From the NCBI GenBank assembly GCA_963556495.2, contig OY747721.1, positions 8,304,149 through 8,368,148 of the forward strand: a DNA stretch of 64,000 nt, read 5' to 3'. The notes beneath the pieces were generated by a model, which was not told the DNA's origin, ran no database searches, and saw only the letters and a program-made list of their open reading frames with translations. How positions within the stretch are numbered: position 1 is the first letter of the stretch; each line of letters opens with the position of its first letter. Both the position numbers and the translations under genes were made by a program. This document shows positions 14,869 to 27,295 of this stretch, one piece after another. Origin of the DNA: Valencia hispanica (taxonomy: Eukaryota; Chordata; Actinopteri; Cyprinodontiformes; Valenciidae).

Positions 14869-16294
14869 CAGTGCAGTGAAAAAGTCTTTAGGGTACTCCT
14901 TTATAGATTTCTCATTTTGGCCTGCTTGTGACACGTCTCTTTTATTTATTTCTTTTTTTTTAATCAAACTTGAATACTATTAAATATTGGGCAAAGCTAA
15001 CATAAATAAATGAAAAACACCTATTAAAAAAGGATTACTAATTTATTTATTAAGGAACAAAAGCTTTCTGAACTGTCTTGGCTCTATGTGAAAAAGTAAT
15101 TGTCACCTTAACCTAAAACCTAACACTGCCACGCTCGCCGGCAACAGCTGCCATCAAGTGTTGATAACTGGCAGTGAGTCTTTCACATCCAAGTGGAGGA
15201 CCTTTTGGCCACACTAGTTTGAAAAATAGTTTTAATGCATTCAACTTAAGACTTTAACCATAAACTGGCTGATTAAAAGCAAACTGATTTCTGTCTGGCC
15301 TTTGACTTGGCCATTTAAAAACCTTCAATTAGTTTCTTTAACGGCCTTTAGAGGTGAACCTGTCAGGGCTTTGGATCTTCATCCTGGAATAGCAAGAATT
15401 TTCTTTTGCTGAAGGTATGGTACCGATGACCAGACATTCCTTTTTTAGATTTTCTTATAGACAGCAGAGTTTCCCAGTTTCAATAATTACAGCAAATTGT
15501 CAAGGTCAAGGAAACGGCAAAGCAATCACAGACCATTACACTAATACCACCATGTTTGACTGAAGGTATAGTGTTATTTTTATGAAAAGCATTTCATTCG
15601 AATTATTAAGATTTTATTTGTTCTGTTTTACAAAAGTGAGATTGGCCTTTGTGTTCATTTTGGTCAGTAGTGCTTTTCACCTTTTTTAAACTCGCATATG
15701 ATGCTTTTTTGCCAAGTCTCTAGATGAATCATTACCCTGGACTTTAATTGAGACATTAGAAGCCTGTAATGATTTTGATCTGGATTCTTCCATGGCCTCC
15801 TGAATGAATTGAAGTAACTTTGGTAGGCTGGCCAATCCTTGGAAGGTTCACCACAATTTCATGTGTTTCACTGTCCTTAGGTGAAGTCCTAAAGACTTAG
15901 AAATGGGTTTAAAATCCTTTCCAGACTGATAAAAGTATATTGTTATATTTCTCATTTGTTCCTAAAAATTTTAGATTGAGGTATGATGTTTTTGCTTTTT
16001 AAAACTCTTAGCCTTCTTCCGTGTTCTATTTAGGTGATTTCTTGATAGGTCTGGCAGTAATCAGCCCTTGGTTTGGCTACTAAAACTGAACAAGGCTTTT
16101 TAAAAAATGCAAATGAAGAATTTCACTATGGGAGCATATACTTTTTTACATAGGACAATAATTTCAAAACTGTCCATTGTATTTACTGAGGCTCTCGTCA
16201 GCTTGTTTTCTGATCTGAAACACTTAAAGATGATGAGAAAACTCCCCCAAAAAAAGGAAATCTGTAAGAAGGGAAATACTTTTTCACTGCCCTG
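14869..16294 (-). mobile_element. Tc1/mariner relic with both terminal inverted repeats
   Basis: The left end CAGTGCAGTGAAAAAGT and the right end, read in reverse, CAGGGCAGTGAAAAAGT are matching TIRs. TA follows the right end, and TATC precedes the left. The interior of about 1.4 kb carries a heavily degraded transposase region in minus orientation, with recognisable non-coding phrases around 15500-16060. No usable open frame is left. Confidence 0.7.
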
Positions 16295-16514
16295 TATTTG
16301 CTTGAACTGCTTACTCTAGATCAGGAGTCATTAATGTTAGTACATTGAGCAAGAACCTTTAGATCTTTTTAAATCTAAAGTTATATTGGTAGTAATATTG
16401 TTGGACGTGTGGTGCTTAGTAATAAAACTTATTACCAATTATTCTATTGGACTAATTTGGAACATGCGTCAACCAGTCAGTCATAAGCAAAGTGCATAAG
16501 GAAACAATATTATG

Positions 16515-19395
16515 TTTTTGTTCTTTTACGTGTCCTGTTTGGCAGTGTGGAGCTCAGAATTGGTGTCTGAGTACCAAGTAGAAGCCCAACAGATTTACTT
16601 TCACAAGCGGAGCACAACAGCTTTTGCTATAGTACTCCACTTGATATATATATGTGAAAAATCTTTATTATGAGTAGCTGTGGGTTTTATTTCCTGGTAT
16701 TATGGACACGGAGACAGAAAATAAAGGGATAAAAAGAAAGAAGATGAAGAGAGGTAGGAAACAAAAAGTCAAGAGAGGGTGAGTTGAAAAAACAGGAGAG
16801 GAAGGGGAACAAAGAAAACATCGAAGTTTGCCTCCATACCCACAGGACGGCAGAGAAAGGGGGAATAAACCAAAAAACCGAAAAAGGAACTTCGACAAAA
16901 CAAACCAATCATTGTGAACTAAGAACTACACAACCACATCACACAAAAATGGATATAAAAATACAACAACAATGTCACAGAAAAACTCATGGTACCGATT
17001 AATCAAGATCTAGTAATGATAACCTCAGCGCAAGAATGTAACTGTAAACACCGAAGACCCCACACCTATGTGGTGCATATAAGGTTTCTCTATAAGAGTG
17101 TTCGATAGCTGGTGTGAGCAGGCATCAATCTGTCTCCCAGGAATTGATGCAGACATGAAGGAGATCTGAGCCAAGACGTCCAAAGGACCCCCAGACGGAC
17201 CACCTCAGGGCCGACCGCATCCCCCAAGAGAGGAGCAGAGGAGAACCCCAGAGGAACGTCCAGTGGCTACGATGCAGGGGCCCGGGGGGCAGCAGTGACG
17301 AGCCCAGGGGCCCCGCCGGCAACCGGCGGCGCCAGGGCGGGCCCGTCCATGGACCGGGAGAGCTGGGGTCCATGGGGCACCCCACCCCCCCAGCAGGGAC
17401 CTGACCAGGGATGCGCCGCCGCCACCCCAGGCCAATTCCCACCGCCAACATCCCAGCGCCTCACCGATAGCCGCAGCGCACAGATGGCATCCCCAGGCCA
17501 AGCCCAGCCAGCACCTGGACACCAAGTTGTACCAGCTCCTGAGTCCTGATCCTGCGCAATGCAAACGCTGAGACCAGGCATCCAACAAAGGCCGGGGCCG
17601 GTCCAACCCGCCAATGAACCGACCACGCACGATGCGCACAGAACAGGTGATCGAACGAGCAGAGACGCTTGATCCGAATCCCGCCGAGCCACCGAACAGG
17701 CACCATCCAACAATCCCAAACCTGGCACCCCTGAAAGAGGTGTCCCAACCAACAAAAGGAAGACATCAGCCCAGCGCATGGGCCAACCGACGCACCGGTC
17801 CACCCAGGCACGCACCAGGTCCGAACCGGATTGACCACCGACGCACCAGTGGGCAGGGGCATCAGTCACTGGCAGGGAGTGACGGAGGGGAAATAGGCCC
17901 CCCATTAGATGTAACGCCTGAGGTGCGCCAGGTGAGAGGGCAGCCCAAGACCCAACCTGACAAAGACAAAGACATACAGACACAGTCATACGTTCTATCC
18001 CTCTTAAACACATATACTCTCACCGACACACCAAGACACCCAAGAAATGATGCTGTACCCTCACTCACACACCCCATACACACTCTATGCTCCCAGGTCC
18101 AGGTACCGATGCCCCAGTAGAGCAACCAGCCCCCGGATCCAGGAGATGGACCCCCTACATTCTAGGACGGAGACAAGCAGACCGCCAAGGGCCCCATAGT
18201 GGCGAAGCAGCCCACCAGCCTAGGGTTCCGACCAGACCACCTGTTCCTCCTCCGGACCCCAACCCCTAATGGCCCATATCGAACAGGGGTGTGGAAAGAC
18301 CCCTAGCCTCCATCCTCCAACTAGAATATGGTGTTGATGCGTGCTGTTATAATGTGCCTTTAAAACAGAGGGGTGGGATGTGGGAAGGGCCCCCACACAT
18401 CCCCCAACCCCCACCCCGAACCCTCAGTGTAAATATGTGGTTTAACAGGGGGCACCGGCACCAGAGGTGAAGCTGATTGAACAGCTCACCCTCTGGATGC
18501 CGAAAAGTGTGCCAACCCCAAAGTCCCTATATGTGTGTCTCATGAAAATGTTATAAGTGGGAGTGTCTAAGTTGTATAGTAAAATTGAGACACAGGCTGC
18601 CACGGGATAGCGCAGAACGAAACCCTTCCTCCACCCCAGTGATGTGCCCATGCCCCAAGACCCTATATGAGTGGTAAAGTGATGGAGCGGGTGGACAGAG
18701 GTGTTCGGGGATGGGGAGGGAAGGATTGGGAGACAAATTGCCTTCCCAGGGAGCCAGCTCCCCCACTGGCCCTAATAGGCACTGCTGCTCACCAGGATCC
18801 ACCAGGGTAGGGAGGCCTTGGCACGTTCAACTCAGGGCCCACGGCCACAGCACCACCAAGCCCCACGGACACCAAGGCAGTCCCCCCAGCCCCTTCCTAG
18901 AAGGAGAGCTATACCCACCCTGACATTTGCTCTACTATCAGAACACAAAAGACACTAGACACCCAGGTTGAATTCAGCCCCCCTCCTCCCCTCCTCCCCA
19001 ACACCCCTCCCCCCTGTCCAAGTGCCCTCATAGGGGGAGAGCACCTGTCGCTAGACAGCAGTAGCCTTCCCACTAGCAAAGGAGGCCCCCAGCGCAGCCT
19101 GCGCATCAGAAGCCCCCGCGCCCCAAACCCGGGCGACGTACCTGCCCAGACCAGGAGCAAACCGATGCCCCGGCCGGCCGACATCCACCACCCCCATTCC
19201 CAAAGACCAAGACCCAGGAGCCAAGTCAAGTGCAAAAAAGACTGATCAGGCCCAGAAATGCCGCCCAGCCGCCGCAACCAGCAGCCAGACACCCCAACAA
19301 GCAAACAAGGCAAGACGCCATACAGGAACCGGCGATGACAATCGGCCCAGAGAAAAACAGAGGCAGCCGCACAAAGGATTGGACTTTATTCTCCG
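16515..19395 (-). mobile_element. unclassified retroposon-like repeat, copy B (long copy with GC-rich segment)
   Basis: The first part (16531-17164) repeats copy A. It then continues into about 2.2 kb of very GC-rich DNA up to about 19395, where L2 LINE sequence begins. The plus strand of this part is strikingly C-rich and the minus strand G-rich, for example at 18960-19020 and 17380-17400. Several overlapping open frames exist on both strands, but none resembles a known protein and their composition follows the base bias. If retroposon-like and read on the minus strand, the GC-rich part would be the 5' region. Confidence 0.5.
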
Positions 19396-19915
19396 TTAAC
19401 ATCCATTTTACCAATTGGAAGCATATATAGAGTAACCCACAAGTAACCCTTGAGTGTGAAGAAGATTTATCATTTACATAACTAACTGGAATCCATTGGA
19501 CAAATATGATTTAAACCAGCCTAGTGCTGTTCCTTTGATCCCTGCAACATGTTCAAGCCTTTCTAAAAGAATATTGTGATCGACTGTGTCAAAAGCAGCA
19601 CTGAGATCTAACAAGACCAGAACAGACACAAGTCCATTGACTGAGGCTATGAGAATATCATTAGTAACCTTCACCAGGGCTGTTTCACAAATGAGGTTCT
19701 ACATTTCTCTCTGATGCTGCCTCACTTGCTGAGAGAGAAGTAATCATGTTTGGGAGGATGCAAATTATTATTTTTTTAATTAGAATTAATTGTATTTATG
19801 AAGAATCCCATAAAGTCATCATTACTGAGAGGCGGGCAAATAGTTGGCTCAACAGTCCTATGACTGTGTAAGTTTGGTAACTGTACTAAAAAGAAACCTA
19901 GGATTGTTCTTATTT
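19396..19915 (-). mobile_element. L2/Maui-like LINE fragment with internal deletion
   Basis: 19440-19680 matches the reverse-transcriptase stretch at 5490-5730 ([20 protein letters not shown]). At about 19688 the match jumps to sequence equivalent to about 6128-6360 of the same element. About 400 bases are missing between the two blocks. Confidence 0.8.
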
Positions 19916-19919
19916 GAGA

Positions 19920-20779
19920 AAATAGCGTTCTTCTGATGCTGCATAAAACTGCAACAGTTAACTACTGAATACAACTGTGCAATCTGCAAAATACGCCATT
20001 AATTTTAAAGTATTTTTCCATTCAAACTTACAGTGTTGTTCAGCTTATGGTAGACATGGACTTGGTAGAAAACAGCTCCATCTTATGGTAGCAAAGCTTA
20101 ACAAAAAAGGGATGCAGTGATAAATGTTTGACTATTTCACAGCAGAAAAACTCCAACTAAGAGTCTCTATTTTGTCTCACCTAATCAGTAATTAACAGGG
20201 TTTAATGCAAATACATCAGGCAATTTTAGTAGTTGTGAGTGTTTCTACAAGCAATCAGCTGAGCTTTTATTTGGTTTTCTTTTTACTACTTAATAGAAAT
20301 ATAGCAAATTTTAAGAGTTTTGTGCTTCAAATACTAAATTATCACAAATCTAAACCTTACAGCTCATGCTGGAAGAAAAAAAACTAATTTACTTTGGTAC
20401 TACAGTCAAGCAGAGCAGAATTTGGTTCAAAGTTATCATTTTCACAAATATTTTACAAAAAATGCATTTGCTGATCTCTTCTGTACTTTTCATATACAGA
20501 GCTGGTAAAAAAATAACTAGTTTTTCTAATCCGCATATGGTCAAAATTAAACAGTAAAGGTCATATACATACAAACACACACACACACACACCCACATAT
20601 ATATACATATATGTATATATATATACATACATCTAGCACTTTGAGATTTCAGTGACATGTAAAGTGCATTATAAATAAAACAAATTTATCATATACATCC
20701 ACTAATATTTAATGAATGTTGCTTAGCAAGTTGGATGGAAAATGAACATGTTTCTTATAGTTAACAAGTTTATGGTATA
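19920..20779. other. no gene recognised; AC/AT microsatellite inside
   Basis: AT-rich DNA without a coding signal. A compound (AC)n/(AT)n tract lies at about 20571-20632. Confidence 0.4.
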
Positions 20780-21290
20780 ATTCTGGCAGGATATGACCAT
20801 CCGGATCGGTAGAGTCCATTCAACCTTGTTGGTTACCTGCAATTCCCAGTCTTAATTATAGTCCATAAACATTCAATAAATTTAAAGTCAAGACCTTGAG
20901 GAGACCATTCAAAAATTGCAATGTCAGCCTGCTTTTATCTTTTCCAAAACCAGTAGGCTACTGGTAGGTGTTTGGGATCACTGTTCTGTTGGGATGATAT
21001 TCTACGACATCTATGACAGAAAATTGGTTAGGATGCTCAGGAACAGTCCACCAAGGATCAAGAGGATCAAAAAGAAGATGCTGGAAACACCAGTGTCTCT
21101 ATTCATAGTGAAGAGAGTTCACCAAGAAGTACAGGCTTCTTTCTTGGTGCTGACCAGTAAAGAAGCCCCTGCTTCAAAATCAACACTTTAAAGTAAAAGT
21201 GAAATGTGCATTAAAACCCTTTGCCTTCTGAAAACAGAAGTCTGGCTGTTTGGTCACAGTGATATGTTTGGAGTAGGGATACACAACATA
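20780..21290 (+). mobile_element. Tc1/mariner-like relic
   Basis: The degraded block 21020-21185 resembles the N-terminal half of a fish Tc1-type transposase gene in plus orientation: a region like RMLRNSPPRIKRI, then LETPVSLFIVKRVH, then KEAPASKSTL. Upstream sequence at 20790-21000 resembles the non-coding half of related elements. Frameshifted and inactive. Confidence 0.5.
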
Positions 21291-21429
21291 TCAGTGTCAA
21301 CATCGGTATCTGCGGATGTTACAAATTTTTTAACATACCGTACCGGTTCGAAAAGTAAAACTGGCAGATGTTAACCGCAGACACCAACGTCAGTGATGTA
21401 CTCATTTTTTTCATGAAGGGTAAGGAAAT

Positions 21430-21885
21430 ATATATATTCAAATTCAATTCAATTCTAAATTACTTTATTAATCCCAAAGGGAAATTAAATGTTGTAACTC
21501 ATTATGCAAGTTCCTTCAAAGATTTGTTGTAGATGCTGATGGCTGTGGGTAGGGATGATCTCCTGTAGCGCTCTGCAGATCTGAAGAAGCCTCTGACTGA
21601 AGACGCTCTGTAGTTGTCTGATGTAGAAGATACTCTGGATCTATGGCGTCTTCTTTTCAACCACTTCAGGGTTTTGTGGCTGTAGTTGAGGTATTATTTG
21701 AGCTTTTGTGATGTTAATCATCTTCTGCCAGTTGTAAACCACCTTGTTGCCATGGTTATGCATCATAACAAATGTCCAAAAATAAAAAGTATCAGCAAAA
21801 ATCCTTCCAGCTGCACAGCATTCAAAACCAGAGAGAACAGTTGTCCACAAAAACAATGTTTCTACCAAAAATGGAAGAATTAAAG
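21430..21885 (-). mobile_element. Rex1/CR1-group LINE, extreme internal deletion
   Basis: The 3' end with the CCCAAAGGGAAATTAAATG tail (21440-21640) is joined directly to the N-terminal coding end (minus frame: HNHGNKVVYNWQKMINITKA, about 21870-21690). Both ends of the element are kept while nearly all of the endonuclease and reverse transcriptase are absent. Confidence 0.7.
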
Positions 21886-22244
21886 TTTTAAAAAAGAAAA
21901 AATATCTATCTCAATATCTATCAAAAGTATCTATCTATCTATATATATATCAGCAGCTAGCAGTTATTGGCCATAACAGCAATTTTAATATCAGGTATAA
22001 GCCCGACTTTTCATGTTGGAGCATTCCTGATTTGGAGGCATCAAGTTAAGACTATCAGAATTAAGAAAACCTGTACTAGCCGTCAAGCATGCCGATGGTA
22101 GTATTATGCTGAGGGTCTGTTTTTCTGCCAGTGATACCGGTGGACTGCACAAAGTAAGTTAAATAATGAAGAGGAATACCTCCTAAACAGTTCATCTTCA
22201 CAGAAACATACAGGACAGTTTACATCGTGTTTCTGTGTTGCCTT

Positions 22245-22345
22245 GTGATCGACTGGCGACCTATCCAGGGTGTATCCCGCCTCTCACCTGATGACAACTG
22301 GAGATAGGCACCTCGTGACCATGCAAGGACAAGCGGGTATAGACA
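22245..22345. repeat. dispersed repeat (GACTGGCGACC family)
   Basis: The shared phrase GACTGGCGACCTATCCAGGG is followed by a conserved CTGGAGATAGGCACC segment. Related copies lie at 29592-29655 and 57476-57600, and a short piece at about 2625. Confidence 0.55.
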
Positions 22346-22511
22346 TTTCCACTCTGAAAAACAGAATTTAAAAACATAATTCAGACCAGAGAAACAAGAT
22401 GCAAGCCAATGGATGTCAGTAAAATTTAATCAATCTATACGTTTCACTTTCTGAATTACTGAAAGAGTAAATGCTCAGTTCAAGGTGCATTCTGGTAATG
22501 GTATTCTCGAA

Positions 22512-22800
22512 CTGCACTGCTCAACGTGGTATGTTGGAGTCGCTCTGTTACTTTCCATCTTTTTTTTTTTTTTTTTTTACTTTTATTCCTCCAAAATTAG
22601 ACTTTTGAGCAAAGGATTCGTCATAAAAGGAAAAACATCTTGAAAACCCACAAACATCCTCTTGACGCTTAAAACATTCTCTTCAGAGAACCCCTGCAAT
22701 ACAGACCATTACAGGTCCTTTCTGCTCACAGCACCAGCACCAACAACTCTTTGAAGATTATTGGAGGAGTTACATTTAATTTTCCCTTTAGTATTTTTTA
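22512..22800 (+). mobile_element. Rex1/CR1-group LINE, minimal copy with 5' and 3' ends only
   Basis: 22512-22560 resembles the 5' end of the family (GCACTGCTCAACGTGGTATG) and 22660-22800 resembles its 3' end (GCAATACAGACCATTACAGG, compare 9135). Less than 300 bp remain. Confidence 0.5.
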
Positions 22801-22879
22801 ATTGAGCTGAATGATCTACTTAAGCTCAAACGTATTCATACATCTAGCAATTTTAGATGTAAATTTATTTTCATTTAGT

Positions 22880-23160
22880 CAAGAAGTTTGTTTCTGATTA
22901 AACATGAGAAAAGATTTTTGAACTATTTTGGAAAAAGTGGCATGTCAAAATGTATTCATACCCTTCTCAAGTCATTTGAAACCTCTGGTTTTCCAATGAT
23001 AATACTCTTAAAATTGCTGAGCAGCTTTTTGCACGTTTTGAAGCAGGAAGGCCCCTTTGGCATCACCCTAATCTTCAGCTTCCTCCACAGATTAAAGTCT
23101 TTCTCTTAAATTACTTTAAACCAAAATCTTTTAGTGGTATTAATAATTTAGGGCTTCTAT
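22880..23160. mobile_element. possible Tc1-like relic fragment
   Basis: The phrase ATGTATTCATACCCTTCTCA and the surrounding sequence resemble terminal regions of fish Tc1-type elements. No coding capacity. Low certainty. Confidence 0.3.
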
Positions 23161-23224
23161 TTATCTCATTGTTTTTCTAATAAAACAATTGGATAGCATC
23201 TGTAAAGAAAAACCACAACATGCA

Positions 23225-25684
23225 CAGCCTTAGTAACAAAAAGTTTTTATTGGCTTCTCTAATCCGTTCATCATCTCAATAACAGGTATAGCCTGGGAAA
23301 TCATAACACAAGGGGTCTAGAACAAATAAGACAAAGGAACCGGGGGGGTTGGGGGGGGGGCATCTGCTACAAAAATTTGGTATTGAGGTGACAGAAAAAA
23401 AGCCGTACAAAATGTTTTCATGCATACTGGAAAAAGAAAACAGATTTTTAGTGTTTTTGTACATTTTTGTAAACAATATCCTTCTAGAGATCATATCAAA
23501 ACACATTATGGCAAGTAACAAAAATAAGGGATATAATGAGAAGAATGAATGTTCTATGAGGCATCTATAATTCAACACTGCTTGGTGTGGATGGTAATTT
23601 TTTTCTTGTTTTTTTTTTTTTACAGAAAACAAAATAATACATTTGCATTTTGATGAGTTGTTTGCTCTAAAATTGTAAACACAGGCAGTGTTAAATGATT
23701 ATACAATATGTCGAACCTATACTACAAATATGTCCACTACATACATAAAACGCGTGTCCCTGCTTTTTTTTTTAACGCTTTAATGATATGAGGTATATTT
23801 AGGTCAATCTTTTTGTCTTTTTTTGCTCTCTCCCCTCTGTCTCATCCACTCATTTTTTTGTCTCTTCTTTGAAAGCATAGTGTGTTTGGAGTGAAGTTGC
23901 TGGTCAGTCAGTCTTTGTTCCGTGTGATCTGAGCAGCTTCGAAGTCTCTGGTGGAGCTGTGGCGCTCTCAGCCATGGGAAAAGAAAAGAGGGGTGGTGAC
24001 GGCTCACAGGAAATCAACTAAATTAAATATCAACCCTGGCTGCCGGACAGATTGGCTTTAGCCAAGGAAGACAAAGAAGGCCATTGTTTATTCTTGTGAG
24101 TGCAGGGCTGCATTTTGGGTTCAGGAGGTGGATTGAACTCAACTTTGTTTCTGGACTGCGTTACTGAAGCCGTTTCATGTAATCACTAAGAACAAAGAAA
24201 AAAATGGGGAGGGATTTGGTGTAGGTCCGTGATTATTTGCCTAAAAGGATCTACTACAGAGTTCGTTTGAGTGATGCTATTGGTAAATAAATAAAAGGGT
24301 TTTGGGTATGTAACCAACATACCCATATAAGGGATCCAGCATGTCAGCCCGACTCTCAAAAAACACTTAAATACAAAGAGGTACTCTCAAAATGTTGAAT
24401 AACAAAATTATGGCAAATCATCTTTTTACAACATCACCCGAAAAACCGCAAAAAACAAAACAAAATCCCACCCATCCCCCATGTTCTTCCCTTGAAAATA
24501 AAAACAAAAATACCCTTAAATGCCCATAGCCGACTTTTACAAATCACTCGGCCGGCCCACCCATCAAACCCCCCTCCCTTTCCCTCCCTCCCATTCACAG
24601 TTTTCTCCTCTTAAAAAATAGCAATAACCATCAGCATAATAATCAGGTATCACATATGCAAATTGAATGAGTTATTGATTTTTCCAATGATTTGTTTAAA
24701 AAAGTGCTTGTTTGATTCAATTGACACAAAAAAGGAACAGCAAGGAGTGGAGTAGAAAAGTGGTGACTTGTTTAAAAAAAAAAAAACCCAGCATGATAAA
24801 AAGATCACCGTCTGACGCTCGATGCATCCTGCCGTTACTTCTGGATAGAAATGAGTCACATGATGCTACAATACTCACTAAAGTCAAAACGTGCCACGTG
24901 GAACGCGACGGGCTGCTACAGCTGGTAGAAATTCATGTAGACGTGGCTCTCAGAAGAAATGTGGACGTCTTCACATTGAGACAACAGTACCATAATCTCG
25001 ACAAAGCTATGCGCAGTACAAACCGATCACCGTTGTTGTAAAATGTTGTTGTTCTTACAAGTAATAAAATAAAAAACTAAATAAGACAAGAAAAAAAGCT
25101 TTGTAGTCTCAAAATACGCCTGTAAAAACTGTGCTAATTGCATCTCATAATACAAAGTCTTATTACACAATTTCGCCTATTTTCCTGAGTTTATATGTTT
25201 CTTGTAACAGACAATATATACTTTTTTGCCATTTGAATTCTGGGCCTTTCCCTGACACAACGTTATTATTGAAATCATCAACATTATTCATTACTTTGAA
25301 ATGGTATGATGATTGATAAAAATCACAAATAGTTCAGAAAAAGGAGGGGGAAAAAAACAAACAAGCAAGTTTATAGCTACCCTCTAAATTTTTTTTTTTA
25401 AATTACATTTAAATCTACGGTACGTTCATATTAAAATTCACTACTCAAACAAAAACATAGGCGACTACATGATAAAAATGAGAATATCTTTAAAAAATTG
25501 CATTTTGAGGCCATATAAGACCCTCCCTGGTCATTTTGTATTAACATTTAATGGCAGTGTTCATAAAAACAAAACTTTGCTACAGGAACTAAATTGGAGC
25601 GAGTGCGGGGGCCGGGTGGACAGCGGCAAAAAAAAATTTTGAAAAAAAAAAGGCTCCCCTTACAGGCTTCACCTCGTCTGACCC
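23225..25684 (-). other. znf281: znf281 3' untranslated region
   Basis: No interspersed repeat is seen from the stop codon at 25685 down to a canonical AATAAA read on the minus strand (plus-strand 23246-23251). A GT-rich element lies 20-40 bases further on, a good polyadenylation arrangement. This gives a 3' UTR of about 2.45 kb. It includes homopolymer runs such as the G-rich tract at 23341-23360 (C-rich in the transcript). The exact cleavage site is inferred. Confidence 0.55.
23246..23251 (-). terminator. znf281: polyadenylation signal of znf281
   Basis: AATAAA on the minus strand, followed downstream by TGTGCATGTTGTGGTTTTT, a suitable GU-rich element. Confidence 0.5.
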
Positions 25685-27295
25685 TTATCTGAAACTTTGG
25701 CTTGTCGGGGTTTTTGATCCTGTACTCACTGGCTCACTGACGTCAGCTAACAAGCTGGTATACCCTGAGAATTCTGACACCGGAGTCCGTATTCTGTGTT
25801 CCACCTCTGCTCCTGGGTCGCTGCCGTAGCTCAGAGGTGTTCGCCGGCCAGACTTGAACTGGGAGCCGAAGGCCTGGGCGAAGTTCTCGATCTGGTACGT
25901 GGTTTCTTTCGGGGGGTTAAGCGGGGACAGGTCTGGGTAGGTGGAGCCGTTGGATGCCGCCGCGCTCCCCCCGGCCTTGGACTGTTGGCCCTTGGAGCCC
26001 TCGGCGGTGGTGGTGAGCTCCTGGGGTGTTAGGCTGAAGGTGCCCGGGGAGTGCTGCTTCTCCAGCTGCTCGGTCAGCTCCTGAGAGGGAGTCAGCTGCT
26101 GGTGGCTGGTAGACTCCAGGCTGAGGTGGTAGCCCGTCTGGGAGGGGGATCCGACGAGCATTCCATAATGGGACTTGGATGAGGATGAAGAGGAGGCCGA
26201 CGAAGGGGGGGCAATAGGCAGAGGAGAGGAGACGGCAGGCGGGAAGCCGCAATCCAGAGGAGAGGTGCTGTATGCATGTTTGTCGGAGAACAGGGGGCCT
26301 GTGGGGCTGGAGCTGCTGGACAGAAGAGGGAAAGGACCGGTTGGGCCAAGGCTGGGGAAGGGTCCGCTATGGCTGGTGCGCTCCAAGGCCTGAAGGAGGA
26401 ATTTCGAGTACTCGCTCATTACTGCTGTTTTGTCGCCGCCGTTGGGGGAATCGTCTTCCAATTCAGGGGTGACGGGGGCAGCTGGTTGGAGATCCACATG
26501 GTGCGGGTGGTCTGACAGGTCGAAAGTCACATCATGGTGGGTTCCCTCTGGTTTATGGCTGTAATGATCGAGCAGGCTTTGCAGTACCTCGTCTGGAATG
26601 CCTGATTTGTCGTGTTTAAGTTCCAGCGGCGAGGAGTCCAGCATGGCCAGGGTGGGCTCTGGCCCCAGAGAACCCTGGATCACATTGTTACTCTGGGACG
26701 CCATGTGAAGAGAGCCAGCTCCGTAGTCATTGTTGACCGCATGGAGATAGCGCCGCTTTTTGACAAACTGCATTGCATCATCATAGTTGCTGCTGGTGGT
26801 GGGACCAGGCTTACTGCCCCCAGGTCCCTGGAGTAGACCCATGTTGTCGAGCGCAGCACCCTCCACGTGATCCATGGCATCAGACTTCTGGCCTAACAGT
26901 TTCTGTCCATCAGCACCATCTTCCAGGGACAGGAGGCCCTTGTCGAGCCCTTTGCGTCCAGTTTTCTTAAAGACCAATTTGGGAGTACGCCCCTGCATGG
27001 TGGGATCAGAGCCCGAGGGGTGGTCCATGCTGAAGTCCTGCAGCCCCAGGTCACGGGCCATCCCCCCAGAGGATGCTGCGGCGGCATTCTTTTTCTTCTT
27101 GCGTTCACCACCTTCGCCGTTTTTGGACTTTGCCCTCTTTCGTCCGGAGGTGGTTGAGTTTCCCTGAGAGAGTGAATAGCTGCCTTGGCCTAGCTCCGCT
27201 TCACTGAGCTCCAGCATGCTTGGATCTAGACCCTTTTTTATGGCTTCTCCACAAGTCCGTTTGTGCTTCAGTAACCGGTCTGTTCTTGAGAAAAA
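25685..27295 (-). CDS. znf281: znf281 coding exon 6: rest of finger 4 and C-terminal region
   Basis: Begins [15 protein letters not shown] after a TTTCAG acceptor and runs 536 codons to TAA at 25687-25685. A frame extending beyond 27295 is intronic. Confidence 0.95.
   Translation of the reverse strand, partial: FFSRTDRLLKHKRTCGEAIKKGLDPSMLELSEAELGQGSYSLSQGNSTTSGRKRAKSKNGEGGERKKKKNAAAASSGGMARDLGLQDFSMDHPSGSDPTMQGRTPKLVFKKTGRKGLDKGLLSLEDGADGQKLLGQKSDAMDHVEGAALDNMGLLQGPGGSKPGPTTSSNYDDAMQFVKKRRYLHAVNNDYGAGSLHMASQSNNVIQGSLGPEPTLAMLDSSPLELKHDKSGIPDEVLQSLLDHYSHKPEGTHHDVTFDLSDHPHHVDLQPAAPVTPELEDDSPNGGDKTAVMSEYSKFLLQALERTSHSGPFPSLGPTGPFPLLSSSSSPTGPLFSDKHAYSTSPLDCGFPPAVSSPLPIAPPSSASSSSSSKSHYGMLVGSPSQTGYHLSLESTSHQQLTPSQELTEQLEKQHSPGTFSLTPQELTTTAEGSKGQQSKAGGSAAASNGSTYPDLSPLNPPKETTYQIENFAQAFGSQFKSGRRTPLSYGSDPGAEVEHRIRTPVSEFSGYTSLLADVSEPVSTGSKTPTSQSFR

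Noticed and set aside
12408..17164. Direct repeats at 12408-13072 and 16531-17164 as LTRs of one element
   Set aside because: Copy B runs on into 2.2 kb of further repeat, no TG...CA ends or polymerase genes are seen, and the DNA between is mostly Tc1 debris. Two truncated copies of one repeat fit better.
17125..18125. Long overlapping open frames in the GC-rich block (up to 248 codons)
   Set aside because: They occur on both strands and in several frames, follow the base bias and show no protein-like pattern. GC-rich DNA has few stop codons.
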